Part shown: positions 41,801 to 50,981 of the stretch, piece after piece | Layout of the letters: each line of letters opens with the position of its first letter | Numbering within the stretch: the first letter of the stretch is position 1 | Assembly (NCBI RefSeq): GCF_001427905.1 | Contig: NZ_LMEF01000003.1 | Location: forward strand, 62,001-126,000 | DNA length: 64,000 nt | Direction: 5' to 3' | Source of the DNA: Flavobacterium sp. Root420 | Lineage (GTDB): Bacteria; Bacteroidota; Bacteroidia; Flavobacteriales; Flavobacteriaceae | Made by a program: the position numbers and the translations under genes | The notes under the pieces: generated by a model | What the model saw: only the letters and a program-made list of their open reading frames with translations | The model's database searches: none | Told to the model about the DNA's origin: nothing

Positions 41801-43045
41801 ATCATTTCAAATGCTTTCAAATTTACCCCCGATGACGGCTTTATTGCTATTGCTGTAGATAAATTAGATCATGATAATGCATTGATAATAAATGGAAATA
41901 AAATTCCATCCTTTTCAATAACAATTACAGATACAGGTTCAGGAATCCACAAAGAAGATTTGAAAAGAATTTTTGATCGGTTTTATCAGGTTAATAACCT
42001 CAATAAAGATTACTACGGAAGCACAGGAATTGGCTTAGAAGTGGTCAAAGAATTTGTGGAGCTGCATAAAGGAAGGATTGATGTTGAAAGTAAACCGGGA
42101 GAAGGAACAAAATTCATGGTAACATTTCCTTTAGGTAAATCTTTTTATAAGGAAAATGAAATAGTAGATGAGATTTTTGAGCTAGAAAAAAACAAAAATA
42201 AATTCTTCTTTGAATCGAATAAAAAGCAAACGGATGATGAAGAGATTACTAATGAGCCAGCGATAGAGATTATAGAAGAAGATACTGCAAAAGCATATAC
42301 TGTTTTGATTGTGGAGGATAATCTTGAATTAAGGAATTATCTAAAACAGGAACTAAGTAAATTATATAAAGTCATTACAGCCGAAAATGGTAAAAAAGGC
42401 TACGAACTTGCCGTTCAGAAACTACCGGATATCATAATTACCGATGTTATTATGCCAGTAATGGATGGTTTGCAATTCTGTAAAAATATAAAAGGAGATT
42501 TAAAAACAAGTCATATTCCGTTATTAATGCTCTCTGCAAAAGCAATGGTAAATGACAGGCTTGAAGGAATAGATTCTGGTGCTGATATGTATTTGAGCAA
42601 ACCATTTGAATTGGATATTTTAAAATCCAGTCTCGCGCAGCTTATTACAAGCAGGCAAATCATGTTTAAGAAATTTTACACAGGTATTACAAAAGACGGG
42701 AAAGAAAAAACAACCTCTTTAGACAATGATTTCATTCAAAAAATTCTTCATTTTATTAATGAAAACCTGAGTGAATCTGACTTAAGTGTAGAGTTGCTTT
42801 CTTCTAAAGTTTTTCTGAGCAGGAGTCAATTGTATCGAAAAATAAAAACACTAACGGGTGTATCGGTAAATGAGTTTATTAGAAATGTACGATTAGAAAA
42901 AGCAAAGCAATTGCTTGAACAAGGCAATAAAAATGTTAATATCAATGAGATTAGTTATAAAGTAGGATTTACAACGCCTTCCTATTTCGCCAAATGTTAT
43001 AAAATTAAATACGGGCACCTTCCTCATCAAAAGAGTAAAGAGTAA
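38888..43045 (+). CDS. Hybrid two-component system sensor/regulator (HTCS)
   Basis: A 1385-aa one-protein signalling system. After a signal peptide, periplasmic Reg_prop beta-propeller repeats with recurring WIGT-type motifs occupy about residues 30-690, followed by a Y_Y_Y domain (about 715-795) and a membrane helix (about 801-820). The cytoplasmic part has a HisKA domain with His858 in ISHEFRTP, an ATPase domain (DTGSGI, STGIGLEVV), a receiver with Asp1186 in IITDVIMPVMDG, and an AraC-type DNA-binding domain at the C terminus. All phosphorelay residues are present. HTCS proteins sense oligosaccharides in the periplasm and activate nearby PULs; PUL2 directly downstream is the likely target. 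Confidence 0.95.
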   Translation: MKNIKYILLCCFGLINCLFSQDKFENYQFRSIQETTSKRAISSIIQDNNSFIWIGTNGAGLYRYDGVNYFGYKHDKKPGSVNSNFIYATFIDSKNNLWIGTDEGLCLYNRDLDNFTKINIQDAIVKGYEQPITVKTIIEDNNGDLILGAYGFGIFKLNIKTLKASLVHSRVLEKPNFLIKCSVKNKQGIIYLGTNYGLLEIDLNGKVKQVYKDKFKREPLLDDIENLVIDKFGYLWLGTTENGLIKIKPETDNYQFENFFITKNKILSIIESSHDYILCGTENDGLLVVNYKGEVLQKYLHSKYNNFSLKSNSVWSLYEDKEKRLWLGYFNKGLGVFDKPDNKFNSLESLVNNDNSLQTSYVTSVIKDKKGNLLISNEGGGLDIYNLTDKSYIHVNKNNQNYYSGLDAVDIQTIFIDSKQNIWVGSWDRGIYFLKNGTTRFTNYNTANTPGLKSNRIFSFSEDSGGRIWIGTFIKGLHYFDNKNSTFVHCNTKPFAENALDKAFIRKVFVDSDNILWVGTILGLYQVNLNTDSGFRVINMRDQMFRDKTKYNSIQTILSIYESNDKKIWIGTDGEGLFSYNKKNKIFSNYDDFPGFEEKSVRAIISDNNGSLWISGGSGLTKLDFKNKQSTNFNKDDGLIDNDFNNNAVFKDGNGELYFGGYEGVNYFNPNEIKKAEKAPSLYFSDFKLFNKSVKPNEDGSPLTKVISQTKEITLNHAQSVFTIEYVGINYNYSKKNKYAYYLEGFEKDWNYVGNNRTATYTNLEPGNYVFKVKSANADGSWSNVQLELKIKILPPWWKTFWAYLIYASILVFLIIYFNKIYQNRFKARQSIILEREKTIQLEKLNNKKLQFFTNISHEFRTPLTLIINPLEDILRSKNVSREIHNKLKIVHKSSDRLSRLINELMDFNKLEFNKVFLQVKKIEVIAFVKEIIGYFDEEAAARNITIDFESSLEELEDWLDPKMLEKIIFNIISNAFKFTPDDGFIAIAVDKLDHDNALIINGNKIPSFSITITDTGSGIHKEDLKRIFDRFYQVNNLNKDYYGSTGIGLEVVKEFVELHKGRIDVESKPGEGTKFMVTFPLGKSFYKENEIVDEIFELEKNKNKFFFESNKKQTDDEEITNEPAIEIIEEDTAKAYTVLIVEDNLELRNYLKQELSKLYKVITAENGKKGYELAVQKLPDIIITDVIMPVMDGLQFCKNIKGDLKTSHIPLLMLSAKAMVNDRLEGIDSGADMYLSKPFELDILKSSLAQLITSRQIMFKKFYTGITKDGKEKTTSLDNDFIQKILHFINENLSESDLSVELLSSKVFLSRSQLYRKIKTLTGVSVNEFIRNVRLEKAKQLLEQGNKNVNINEISYKVGFTTPSYFAKCYKIKYGHLPHQKSKE

Positions 43046-43147
43046 AGAGTAAAGAGTAAAGAGTAAAGAGTAAAGAGTAAAGAGTAAAGAGTAAAGAGTA
43101 AAGAGTAAAGAGTAAAGAGTAAAGAGAGAGTAAAGAGTAAAGAGTAA
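43032..43147 (+). repeat. 7-bp tandem repeat AGAGTAA overlapping the HTCS stop codon
   Basis: Thirteen exact AGAGTAA units run from 43032 to 43122. A 4-bp slip (AGAG) follows, and then three more units to 43147. The first two units encode the last residues (SKE) and the TAA stop of the sensor gene. The array therefore starts inside the coding sequence, while all length variation lies downstream of the stop. Confidence 0.95.
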
Positions 43148-43588
43148 AGAGAGTCATTAAGGCTCAATATAATTTACAAAGCCCCGATTTTTTAATCGGG
43201 GCTTTTTTTTTGTCAGACTATTACATGAAAATTTTTGTTTTTGAATTTTATTAAAAACTTGCGTTTTTAATAAAATTACTACAATTTATTTTTTTAAAGT
43301 ATATTTTATTTCCGGTTTTTTTAGCAATGCTTCACTGGTGGTTTTATGGTTTAAGCTGGTTTTTCACTAATACAGGAGGCTGAGATGTTGTTTTTGCATC
43401 AAATGGTGCATGATTTGCTTCATCTGTTCTACACTCGCACCCCTCTAGATTTTACTTTCGTTAAGAAATATTTAAGAAATAGTTTAACGTCATAACTCAA
43501 AATAATGAGCCTGATAAAAACAACCCCTTAAATGTTTTTACAAACTAAAAACAACTAATTATTTAACTTAAACTAACAACCAAATTTT
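43148..43588 (+). promoter_or_regulatory. Spacer and probable control region of PUL2
   Basis: No gene is seen. After the terminator at 43178-43211 there is a perfect 13-bp inverted repeat (43246-43258 / 43263-43275, loop TTGC) made almost only of A and T. At 43461-43481 the decamer TTAAGAAATA occurs twice with an 11-bp pitch, one helical turn apart and about 110 bp before the SusC start. This is a plausible binding site for the AraC-type output domain of the sensor just upstream. The binding assignment is inference. Confidence 0.45.
43178..43211 (+). terminator. Rho-independent terminator of the HTCS gene
   Basis: A 12-bp stem with a GC-rich core (arms 43178-43189 and 43194-43205, loop TTTT) is followed by T residues to 43211. 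This is the clearest intrinsic terminator in the window. It separates the sensor from PUL2. Confidence 0.92.
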
Positions 43589-46500
43589 ATGCAGAAAAGA
43601 ACATTAAAAAAACTATTGTGTTTAATAGTATGTATGTGGGGAAATTTTTTCTTTGCTCAAACTGTTAAAGGTAAAGTAACATCAGGAGGAACCAGCCTGC
43701 CAGGTGTTAGTGTAATAGTACAAGGAACAAAAAACGCAACTGTCACTGATTTTGACGGTAGTTTTGTCTTAAACAATGTCGAACCAAAAACGACATTGCT
43801 TTTTACTTACGTAGGATATAAAAATTTAATACTGCCGGCAGATACAAAAGCAGTCATGCAGGTGGTAATGGTCAATGACCTTGAAAAATTAAATGAGGTC
43901 GTGGTGATAGGATACGGAACTTCAAAAAGAAAAGATATAAATGGTGCCGTTTCCTCTATTAAAGCTTCTGAAATTCAGGACAAACCATTTACTTCTATCG
44001 ATCAGGCCCTTGTAGGTAAAGCTGCAGGTGTAAACGTTACTCAAAATTCAGGTACTCCCGGAGGTGGAATCTCTGTTCAAATTAGAGGAATTACTTCTAT
44101 TAACGGTAATGAACCTTTATACGTTATTGACGGAACGCCTGTTTTTGCGGATAAAAACAACGACTCTTTTTCATTCAGCGCATTAGGCGGCGGAAGCGGA
44201 CAGACTAAAAATTCTGCTTTGTCTGGTTTGAATATTTCGGATATCGAAACTATTGATATTTTAAAAGATGCGTCGGCAACAGCAATATATGGTGCAAATG
44301 GAGCCAATGGTGTCGTTTTGATTACAACCAAAAAAGGGAAAAAAGGAAAATCAAAGTTTACCTATGAAACTTATTTGGGTACCCAGGAAGTAACCAATAC
44401 CGTTGATGTTTTGAACTTACCGCAATATGCTGCGTATCAGGCAAAAATTTTCAAATTAAACGGCGAGCCTGTTCCTTTTCAATATCAAAAACCTGACTTA
44501 TTAGGAAATGGAACAAACTGGCAGAATGAACTTTTTAGATCAGCTACAATGTATAATCACCAGCTTTCATTCTCTGGTGAAAAAGAAGGAACACGTTACT
44601 ACACCTCTTTAAATTATTTCGATCAGGAAGGAATTGTTTTAAATTCAGATTTTAACAGATTATCTATGCGATTAAATGTAGATTCTAATGTTAAATCGTG
44701 GCTGAAGATTGGTAATAACATATCGGTAAGTAAGTCGTCTCAACAGGTAGTAAGAAACGATGACAGAGGTGGTTTAGTGATGAACACCTTAAGACAATCT
44801 CCTGAATTACCGGTTAGATATGCCGATGGTTCTTATGCAGGACCAACAAGTGGTTTAGGGTCTTCGGCAAATGAAGCAACTAACCCAATAGCTTTGTCAG
44901 AATACAATAATTCTACTACAGAAAGATTTAAGATTAATGGTAATTTATTTGCTGATTTTACGATTATCAAAGGATTAGTTTTTAGATCTGAATTAGGATA
45001 TGATCTGAATTTTTCAAAAAGCAGTGCCTTTGCACCTAAATATACCTTAGGAAATGTGTCTGAACTTTTAAACAAATCATTCAAACAACAGGATCAAAGC
45101 TATTATTGGAACATTAAAAACTATCTGACGTATAATAAAACGATAAACGATAAACACAATTTTACTTTTTTATTAGGCCAGGAAGCGCAGGAAAGCCGTT
45201 ATGAATATCTAAGCGGTTACAGAACGGGTGAGTTTTTAAGTAAAGATTTTACAAACTTAAACATTGGTGATATTGATACAGCAGTAAACGGTAATGGTTC
45301 TGGCAGATGGTCTATGGCATCTTATATTTCGAGATTAAACTATAGCTTTTCTGACAGATATTCTTTTTCTGCTTCTTTAAGAGCAGATGCTTCATCAAAC
45401 TTTGGGCCTAATAACAAATGGGGATATTTCCCATCATTTTCTGGAGGATGGACAGTAAGTAACGAGAAGTTCTTTGAGCCTTTGTCAAATACTGTAAACT
45501 ATTTAAAATTCAGGGCAGGTTACGGTCTGGTGGGAAATCAAAATATTCCGGCAAATAGATATCAAACTATCCTGACGTTACTTTCATCTCCATTTGGAGG
45601 TGTATCTCCAACAATCGATAATTTAGGTAATCCGGATATTAAATGGGAATCCCTTAAATCTTTCAATGCTGGTTTTGAACTAGGATTATTTAATAACAGA
45701 GTAAAAATAGATTTTGACTATTATATTAAAAATTCTTCAGATTTCCTGACCAAACAAATCAACGATGAATCGAATCAAAGTGCACTTAATTACTACCTGA
45801 ATACAGGTGAAATTGTAACTAAAGGAGTCGAATTTACATTGAATACAAGAAATATTGCTACCACTAATTTTACATGGGACAGCACCATTATTCTATCTAA
45901 ATACAACAATGAGCTGACCAGTTTTCAGGGTCAGGGCAAATCACTGTTAGGAAAAGTACAATTCGATTTATATAACGTTACCAGAACAACAGAAGGGCAG
46001 CCGGTAGGCCAATTTTATGGTTATGTTACCGATGGGTTATTTAAAAATGCTACCGAATTAGCTGCAGGACCAACTCAGGAAGCAGGAACCGGAATTGGAG
46101 ATATTCGTTTTAAGGATCTTAACAGTGATGGAAAAATCGATAGTAAAGACCAGGCAGCCATAGGAGATGCAATTCCTGATTTTACATATTCATTTACCAA
46201 TAATTTTAAATACAAAAATGTTAGTTTATCTGTTGTTTTAACCGGAAGTGAGGGGAACCAGATTTACAACTTTACGCGCCATTATACAGATGGTATTTAT
46301 CCGGGATTTGGAGATCGCTTTGGAAATGTTAGTACAGAGGCTCTGCGGGCTTTTGAACCTGGAGTAAACGAAAACACGGATGTTCCGAGAATCACACTTA
46401 ATGATCCAAACGGTAACGGCAGAATCTCGAATCGATTTGTTGAAGATGGTTCTTATTTAAGAATTCAGAATGTTTCATTGAGCTACGATTTACCAGAGAA

Positions 46501-46693
46501 GATATTCGAAAAATCTATTTTCTCTAAAATTAGATTATACGCAAATGTTCAAAATTTATACACGTTTACTAAATACTCCGGTTTTGATCCTGCTTTAGGA
46601 AATTTAGATCAAAATATAACGCTAAGCGGTATTGATTTAGGGAGATATCCTGTACCAAGAACAACTTCTGTAGGAGTGAATTTAGAGTTCTAA
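43589..46693 (+). CDS. SusC-like TonB-dependent outer-membrane glycan importer (PUL2)
   Basis: The 1034-aa second SusC of the window. A signal peptide ending near FFFAQ precedes a carboxypeptidase-like domain (about 25-95, VKGKVTSGGTSLPGVSV). The TonB-box region NEVVVIGYGTSKRKDING, the plug (LYVIDGTPV, DILKDASATAIYGANGANG) and a long barrel follow. It is clearly diverged from the PUL1 SusC, so it is not a recent copy. SusD follows after 60 bp. It should import the oligosaccharides released by the GH10 and GH16 enzymes downstream. Confidence 0.95.
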   Translation: MQKRTLKKLLCLIVCMWGNFFFAQTVKGKVTSGGTSLPGVSVIVQGTKNATVTDFDGSFVLNNVEPKTTLLFTYVGYKNLILPADTKAVMQVVMVNDLEKLNEVVVIGYGTSKRKDINGAVSSIKASEIQDKPFTSIDQALVGKAAGVNVTQNSGTPGGGISVQIRGITSINGNEPLYVIDGTPVFADKNNDSFSFSALGGGSGQTKNSALSGLNISDIETIDILKDASATAIYGANGANGVVLITTKKGKKGKSKFTYETYLGTQEVTNTVDVLNLPQYAAYQAKIFKLNGEPVPFQYQKPDLLGNGTNWQNELFRSATMYNHQLSFSGEKEGTRYYTSLNYFDQEGIVLNSDFNRLSMRLNVDSNVKSWLKIGNNISVSKSSQQVVRNDDRGGLVMNTLRQSPELPVRYADGSYAGPTSGLGSSANEATNPIALSEYNNSTTERFKINGNLFADFTIIKGLVFRSELGYDLNFSKSSAFAPKYTLGNVSELLNKSFKQQDQSYYWNIKNYLTYNKTINDKHNFTFLLGQEAQESRYEYLSGYRTGEFLSKDFTNLNIGDIDTAVNGNGSGRWSMASYISRLNYSFSDRYSFSASLRADASSNFGPNNKWGYFPSFSGGWTVSNEKFFEPLSNTVNYLKFRAGYGLVGNQNIPANRYQTILTLLSSPFGGVSPTIDNLGNPDIKWESLKSFNAGFELGLFNNRVKIDFDYYIKNSSDFLTKQINDESNQSALNYYLNTGEIVTKGVEFTLNTRNIATTNFTWDSTIILSKYNNELTSFQGQGKSLLGKVQFDLYNVTRTTEGQPVGQFYGYVTDGLFKNATELAAGPTQEAGTGIGDIRFKDLNSDGKIDSKDQAAIGDAIPDFTYSFTNNFKYKNVSLSVVLTGSEGNQIYNFTRHYTDGIYPGFGDRFGNVSTEALRAFEPGVNENTDVPRITLNDPNGNGRISNRFVEDGSYLRIQNVSLSYDLPEKIFEKSIFSKIRLYANVQNLYTFTKYSGFDPALGNLDQNITLSGIDLGRYPVPRTTSVGVNLEF

Positions 46694-46753
46694 GATTTAT
46701 AAAACACACATTTAACTTAATGATTCATAATCGTTAACATAAAAAAAATAGTT

Positions 46754-48277
46754 ATGAAAAAACTTTTTAAACTTTTTATGATGGGAATGCTAATACCATT
46801 GCTGTCTTTATTTTCCTGTTCAGATGATTTTTTGGATGCACCATCTGAAAACCAATTAACCCCCGCCGATTTACCCGAAGGAGTTACCGCTTTTGATGGA
46901 ATCGCTGAGAGTTTGTACTTTAAGCCGTGGTTTGCCTTTAATGATAAATTCCTGATTGCTGTAGGAGATATGTATGCAGGAAACGCTTTTTCATTTGACG
47001 GTGCCTACGCTCAATTTAAGGATGCCCAGGTAACCTCCCAAAACCCAATCCTTACAGAAGGATATGTTTCGTTATTTTCGGTTGTCGATCAGTCCAATAA
47101 CCTAATGAGTTTAGTGGAAGAAAGAAAAAGCGAATTGCCTGAAGCCTCTTATAAAAATGCTATAGCAATATCAAGATTTATGAGAGCCAATGCTTATTTC
47201 TATCTTGTTAGAACTTTTGGAGCTGTGCCTATCATTAATAAAGCTGGTTCTGCGGCACAACCAAAAAGAAATCTTATTTCAGATGTTTATAAATTTATAA
47301 AACAAGATTTAGAATATGCGGTTCAAAATCTACCTGAAAGGGCATTAAAAAAAGGGTATGTAACTAAATATGCTGCTATGGGTATTCTTGCAAAAGTGCA
47401 TTTAACCTTAAATGAATATGCTGAAAGTTCTGCTTTAACCCAGAAAATTATCGGAAACCAATATACTTTAATTCAGGATTACGGAAACCTATTTAGCAGC
47501 CCTGAAAATAATAATAGTGCAGAGAGTATGTTTGCCTTACAATGGAAAGCGATTGCTACAGAATGGGGAACGCAAAACACAAATCAGGCTTATATAGTTC
47601 CGGGAGGTACAGGAATAACAGGAGGTGGTGACGGTTGGGGAGTTTACCTGCCTTCTATCTCACTACAAGCTGGATTTGAGCCAAAGGATACAAGAAAAAA
47701 GAACACGATTATGACTGATGGTGATTTTTATCCTGAATTATTAAAAAATCAGGGTGGTTTCACATACAAAAAAATCCTTTCTTCTACAGGAGCTAATTTT
47801 AGAAAGTACATTGTGGGTTCTGCAGCCGAGAGAAACGACGTGTTTTTTATGAGAACATCACAAAACACAATTATATTAAGATATTCTGATGTTTTATTAA
47901 TGCATGCCGAAGCGATTTTGGCCGGAGCAGGTTCGACTACTTCTGCAGCTGCTTTAAGCGCTTTTAATGAAGTGAGATTAAGAGCGGGATTACCAACCAA
48001 AACGGTATTGACCAGAGATGATGTGTTTAATGAAAGAAGAGTTGAATTTGCACTTGAAGGACAGTACTTCTTTGATTTAAAACGCCGAGGTCTGGCTGAA
48101 GCAACAGCAATTATTTCACAGCAGGAAGTTGGTTTTTATTCTGATGATGCCAGAACGGAATTGGTTTCCAGAAAAATAACTCCTGGAAGTAATTATTTTG
48201 AATTGCCATTACCACAATCTGCAATTGATACCAATCCATCATTATTAGAGGCTCCGGTTCCTTTTAACTTCAATTAA
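46754..48277 (+). CDS. SusD-like surface glycan-binding lipoprotein (PUL2)
   Basis: A 507-aa lipoprotein with lipidated Cys22 (LSLFSC) followed by SDDFLDAP, the usual SusD start and a surface-export signal. ISRFMRANAYFYLVR in the helical core and NERRVEFALEGQYFFDLKR near the C terminus are conserved family segments. It works as the lid of the SusC encoded just upstream. The next gene follows after 10 bp, so the three are cotranscribed. Confidence 0.95.
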   Translation: MKKLFKLFMMGMLIPLLSLFSCSDDFLDAPSENQLTPADLPEGVTAFDGIAESLYFKPWFAFNDKFLIAVGDMYAGNAFSFDGAYAQFKDAQVTSQNPILTEGYVSLFSVVDQSNNLMSLVEERKSELPEASYKNAIAISRFMRANAYFYLVRTFGAVPIINKAGSAAQPKRNLISDVYKFIKQDLEYAVQNLPERALKKGYVTKYAAMGILAKVHLTLNEYAESSALTQKIIGNQYTLIQDYGNLFSSPENNNSAESMFALQWKAIATEWGTQNTNQAYIVPGGTGITGGGDGWGVYLPSISLQAGFEPKDTRKKNTIMTDGDFYPELLKNQGGFTYKKILSSTGANFRKYIVGSAAERNDVFFMRTSQNTIILRYSDVLLMHAEAILAGAGSTTSAAALSAFNEVRLRAGLPTKTVLTRDDVFNERRVEFALEGQYFFDLKRRGLAEATAIISQQEVGFYSDDARTELVSRKITPGSNYFELPLPQSAIDTNPSLLEAPVPFNFN

Positions 48278-48287
48278 TTTTTATACT

Positions 48288-49394
48288 ATGATCAATAAAA
48301 TAAAATATAGAATTATAATTCTTTTGGCACTGGCTTCTTTTACAGCTTGTCAAAATGATGATAATGTGGCTACTGCAAATATAGATGCAATGGTTGCTGA
48401 ACCCGGAGATTTACTTAATCAGGCTTTTCCATTAAATAAAGTTAGAGCGGAAGGTCAGGGATTAACGGGACTTAAAAAAATTACGCTGGATAATAAAATT
48501 AATATCAGTTTCAATCCTAATTATAATTCAGACAGGGCGTTTATTTTTACGATTCCTTTTGATGAAAAACTAGGGAGCAGATTTGGAGTACAACCCATTA
48601 CATTTGTTACTGCTGCTGGTTCATTTACAAAAAACATTGAGATATTACAACCGACTCCTACTATTGTAAAAACAATTCCGGCTGTAGCGACTCCGGGTTT
48701 CCCGTTAGAAATTGAAGGTACCTGGTTTTATAATGTTTCTTCGATCACATTAGCGGGAAAGGCGGTTAGTTATTCTGTTAATTCATCTTCTTCAATCATT
48801 ATCGGTTTACCGGCAAATGCAGTCTCCGGTTCAGAGTTGGTAATTACGACACCGGGAGGTATGGCAAAAAAAACAATAGAATTTGCCACATTAATTCTTG
48901 TATCTGATTTTGATGGAAATGGCGCCAGATCTAGTTGGAGCGCGTATGGCGATATTGATAGTTTTAACGCCAATACTGCAGGCGGCCCAGCAGGTAGTTA
49001 CGCAACACTTGCATGGTCTGGCTCAACAGCTAATGGCTATAACGGAAGCAGCGGTGGAGGTGGAACTAATTTTCTAAGTGCAACTAATACTGATGCAACA
49101 AAAACTTTTATAGATATTGATGTAAGTGCCAACGTAATTGGTGCTCAATTTGCCATACAATTAAATACTATTGATGGTAAAAACTATGGTTATAATTTTA
49201 AAGTAACCGATATCAATTGGACAACCAAAACAATATTATTGGCTGATTTTAAAGATAATTATGGCTTTGGTTCAAATTCAGCTGCTACGTTGGATGCTTC
49301 TAAAGTTAATGAAATCAAGGTAGGAATCGCTCAGGGAGATACCCCAAATCCTAGTGTAATTAAATTTGATAATATCAAGATTCGTTACCAATAA
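48288..49394 (+). CDS. TIG-domain surface glycan-binding lipoprotein (PUL2)
   Basis: The 368-aa lipoprotein (lipidated Cys21, followed by QNDDN) has an IPT/TIG-like domain at about residues 125-200 and a C-terminal domain of about 165 residues starting ILVSDFDGNGARSSW. That domain resembles the last domain of the PUL1 SGBP: a DFDG or NFEWGD start followed by a jelly-roll-like region ending in a DNIKIRY-type strand. It has no catalytic motifs. As the third gene after SusC and SusD it is most likely a surface glycan-binding protein. A hairpin follows. Confidence 0.75.
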   Translation: MINKIKYRIIILLALASFTACQNDDNVATANIDAMVAEPGDLLNQAFPLNKVRAEGQGLTGLKKITLDNKINISFNPNYNSDRAFIFTIPFDEKLGSRFGVQPITFVTAAGSFTKNIEILQPTPTIVKTIPAVATPGFPLEIEGTWFYNVSSITLAGKAVSYSVNSSSSIIIGLPANAVSGSELVITTPGGMAKKTIEFATLILVSDFDGNGARSSWSAYGDIDSFNANTAGGPAGSYATLAWSGSTANGYNGSSGGGGTNFLSATNTDATKTFIDIDVSANVIGAQFAIQLNTIDGKNYGYNFKVTDINWTTKTILLADFKDNYGFGSNSAATLDASKVNEIKVGIAQGDTPNPSVIKFDNIKIRYQ

Positions 49395-49420
49395 TCGAGG
49401 GTTGTATGCTTTGATTAAAA

Positions 49421-49450
49421 AAAGAGGTTGTCGTTAAAAGCAGCCTCTTT
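49421..49450 (+). terminator. Hairpin between SGBP and GH10 genes
   Basis: A 10-bp stem (49421-49430 / 49441-49450, one G-U pair) with a 10-nt loop is preceded by an A run. The 3' arm ends in TTT, but only a short A/T stretch follows. It may terminate or attenuate transcription between the binding and enzyme genes of PUL2. Confidence 0.55.
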
Positions 49451-49540
49451 ATAAAAGTCAATCATACAATAAATAATAAAACAGAAACCATAAATAAGCG
49501 TATTCTCCAGCCAGGAGAATATTCTATAATAAAAAACAGT

Positions 49541-50932
49541 ATGAAAATTAAATTTTTACTAGTACTCACCAGCCTCTTCTTTTTTATGAGTGCCTGTTCT
49601 AAAGACGATAACGAAGTTGCTGATAATTTAGAAACTCCCGTAGCCAACGCACCAAAAGATGTGAACGACGGCGGTTTTAAAGCGAAATGGAATTATGTTT
49701 CCAATTCTAAAAGCTATCTTCTGGATGTTTCTACCATCGAAAGTTTTGCAACTTTTGTGCCGAACTACAATTCAAAAGAAGTTACTGATTTAAATGAAGT
49801 TGTAGTTGGTTTAAAAGGAGGCACTCAGTATTATTACAGAGTGAGAGCCAAATCAGAGACGCAAATTTCGGATTATTCAAATGTTATTAGTGTGGTGACT
49901 ACAGGTTCCAGTACTATTCCTGAAGATCCTACTTTTTTGAAAGTAAAAGCAAATAAAGTTGCAAACCCATTTTTTGTTGGTATGGCAATAAAGGCTTCGC
50001 AGTTAACTACGGGAAGTCCTTATGATTTGATTTTAAAAAATGAATTTAGCAGTATTTCAGCTGAATATGAAATGAAAATGGACCAGATTTCTACTTCCAG
50101 CGGTGTTTATAACTGGACTACAGCGGATAAAATTGTGGCTTACGGAAATGCAAACGGTATCAATGTTCATGGTCATGCTTTAGTATGGCATAATTCAGTA
50201 CCAAAATGGTTAACTGATTTTGCCGGAACTGATACTGAATTTGCAGCAGAAGTAAAAAAATACATTACTGATGTGGTTACCCATTATGCCGGGAAAGTAA
50301 AATCCTGGGATGTGGTAAATGAAGCAGTAGATGATAATGGTGGTAACATGAGAAATACTCTTTTCCTGAAACGCATGGGGCCAAACTATGTAAAAGATTG
50401 TTTTCAATGGGCCAGAAATGCAGCAAATACGGCTGGTGATAAAAACTTATTATTGTTTTATAATGATTATGCAACTTCAACTAATATCGCAAAACAGGAT
50501 AAAGTTTTTAGTATTGTAGATGATTTAAAAGCAAGCAATGTTATTGATGGTCTTGGTTTCCAAATGCATAATACGTATTTAAGTCCAACCAAAACGCAAA
50601 TAGAAACGGACCTTAACAGAGCGGTGGCAAAAGGATTAAAAATTCACGTTTCGGAATTAGATATACAAGTAAATCAATTTAACGACATCTCTACTTTTAC
50701 AAATGAAAGAAGGCTGGCTCAAAAAGAGAAATATAAGGAAATGGTAAAAATATATAATGCACTTCCTGCAGCTAATAAATACGCTTTAACGGTTTGGGGA
50801 ATGAAGGATAATGAATCCTGGATTCCATATAGTACAGATCTTAACCACGTTGGAAATGACTGGCCTTTGCTGTATGATTCCAATTTTACTATTAAAAGTT
50901 CGCATACCGGATTTCTCGAAGGTTTAGATTAA
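49541..50932 (+). CDS. FN3-GH10 endo-beta-xylanase-like lipoprotein
   Basis: A 463-aa surface lipoprotein candidate (lipidated Cys19, followed by SKDDNE). An FN3-like domain covers about residues 30-125. The GH10 barrel then shows GHALVWHNSVPKWL, the acid/base Glu261 in WDVVNEA and the nucleophile Glu372 in HVSELDIQ. GH10 enzymes cut beta-1,4-xylan, and some cut mixed glucans or aryl cellobiosides. The barrel is on the short side for GH10. Paired with a GH16 gene 49 bp downstream, the real target may be a beta-glucan or a mixed hemicellulose and not plain xylan. Confidence 0.85.
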   Translation: MKIKFLLVLTSLFFFMSACSKDDNEVADNLETPVANAPKDVNDGGFKAKWNYVSNSKSYLLDVSTIESFATFVPNYNSKEVTDLNEVVVGLKGGTQYYYRVRAKSETQISDYSNVISVVTTGSSTIPEDPTFLKVKANKVANPFFVGMAIKASQLTTGSPYDLILKNEFSSISAEYEMKMDQISTSSGVYNWTTADKIVAYGNANGINVHGHALVWHNSVPKWLTDFAGTDTEFAAEVKKYITDVVTHYAGKVKSWDVVNEAVDDNGGNMRNTLFLKRMGPNYVKDCFQWARNAANTAGDKNLLLFYNDYATSTNIAKQDKVFSIVDDLKASNVIDGLGFQMHNTYLSPTKTQIETDLNRAVAKGLKIHVSELDIQVNQFNDISTFTNERRLAQKEKYKEMVKIYNALPAANKYALTVWGMKDNESWIPYSTDLNHVGNDWPLLYDSNFTIKSSHTGFLEGLD

Positions 50933-50981
50933 ATTTTAAAGCATAATACTTTACTATACTATTAATTAACCACAAAAAATT

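Noticed and set aside
43032..43147. The short direct repeats as a CRISPR array
   Set aside because: The units are 7 bp and head-to-tail without spacers. This is a simple tandem repeat.
49541..50932. Calling PUL2 a plain xylan locus on the GH10 alone
   Set aside because: The pairing with an ExDxxE-type GH16, and the lack of GH43, GH67 or GH115 partners in PUL2, do not fit a standard xylan system.
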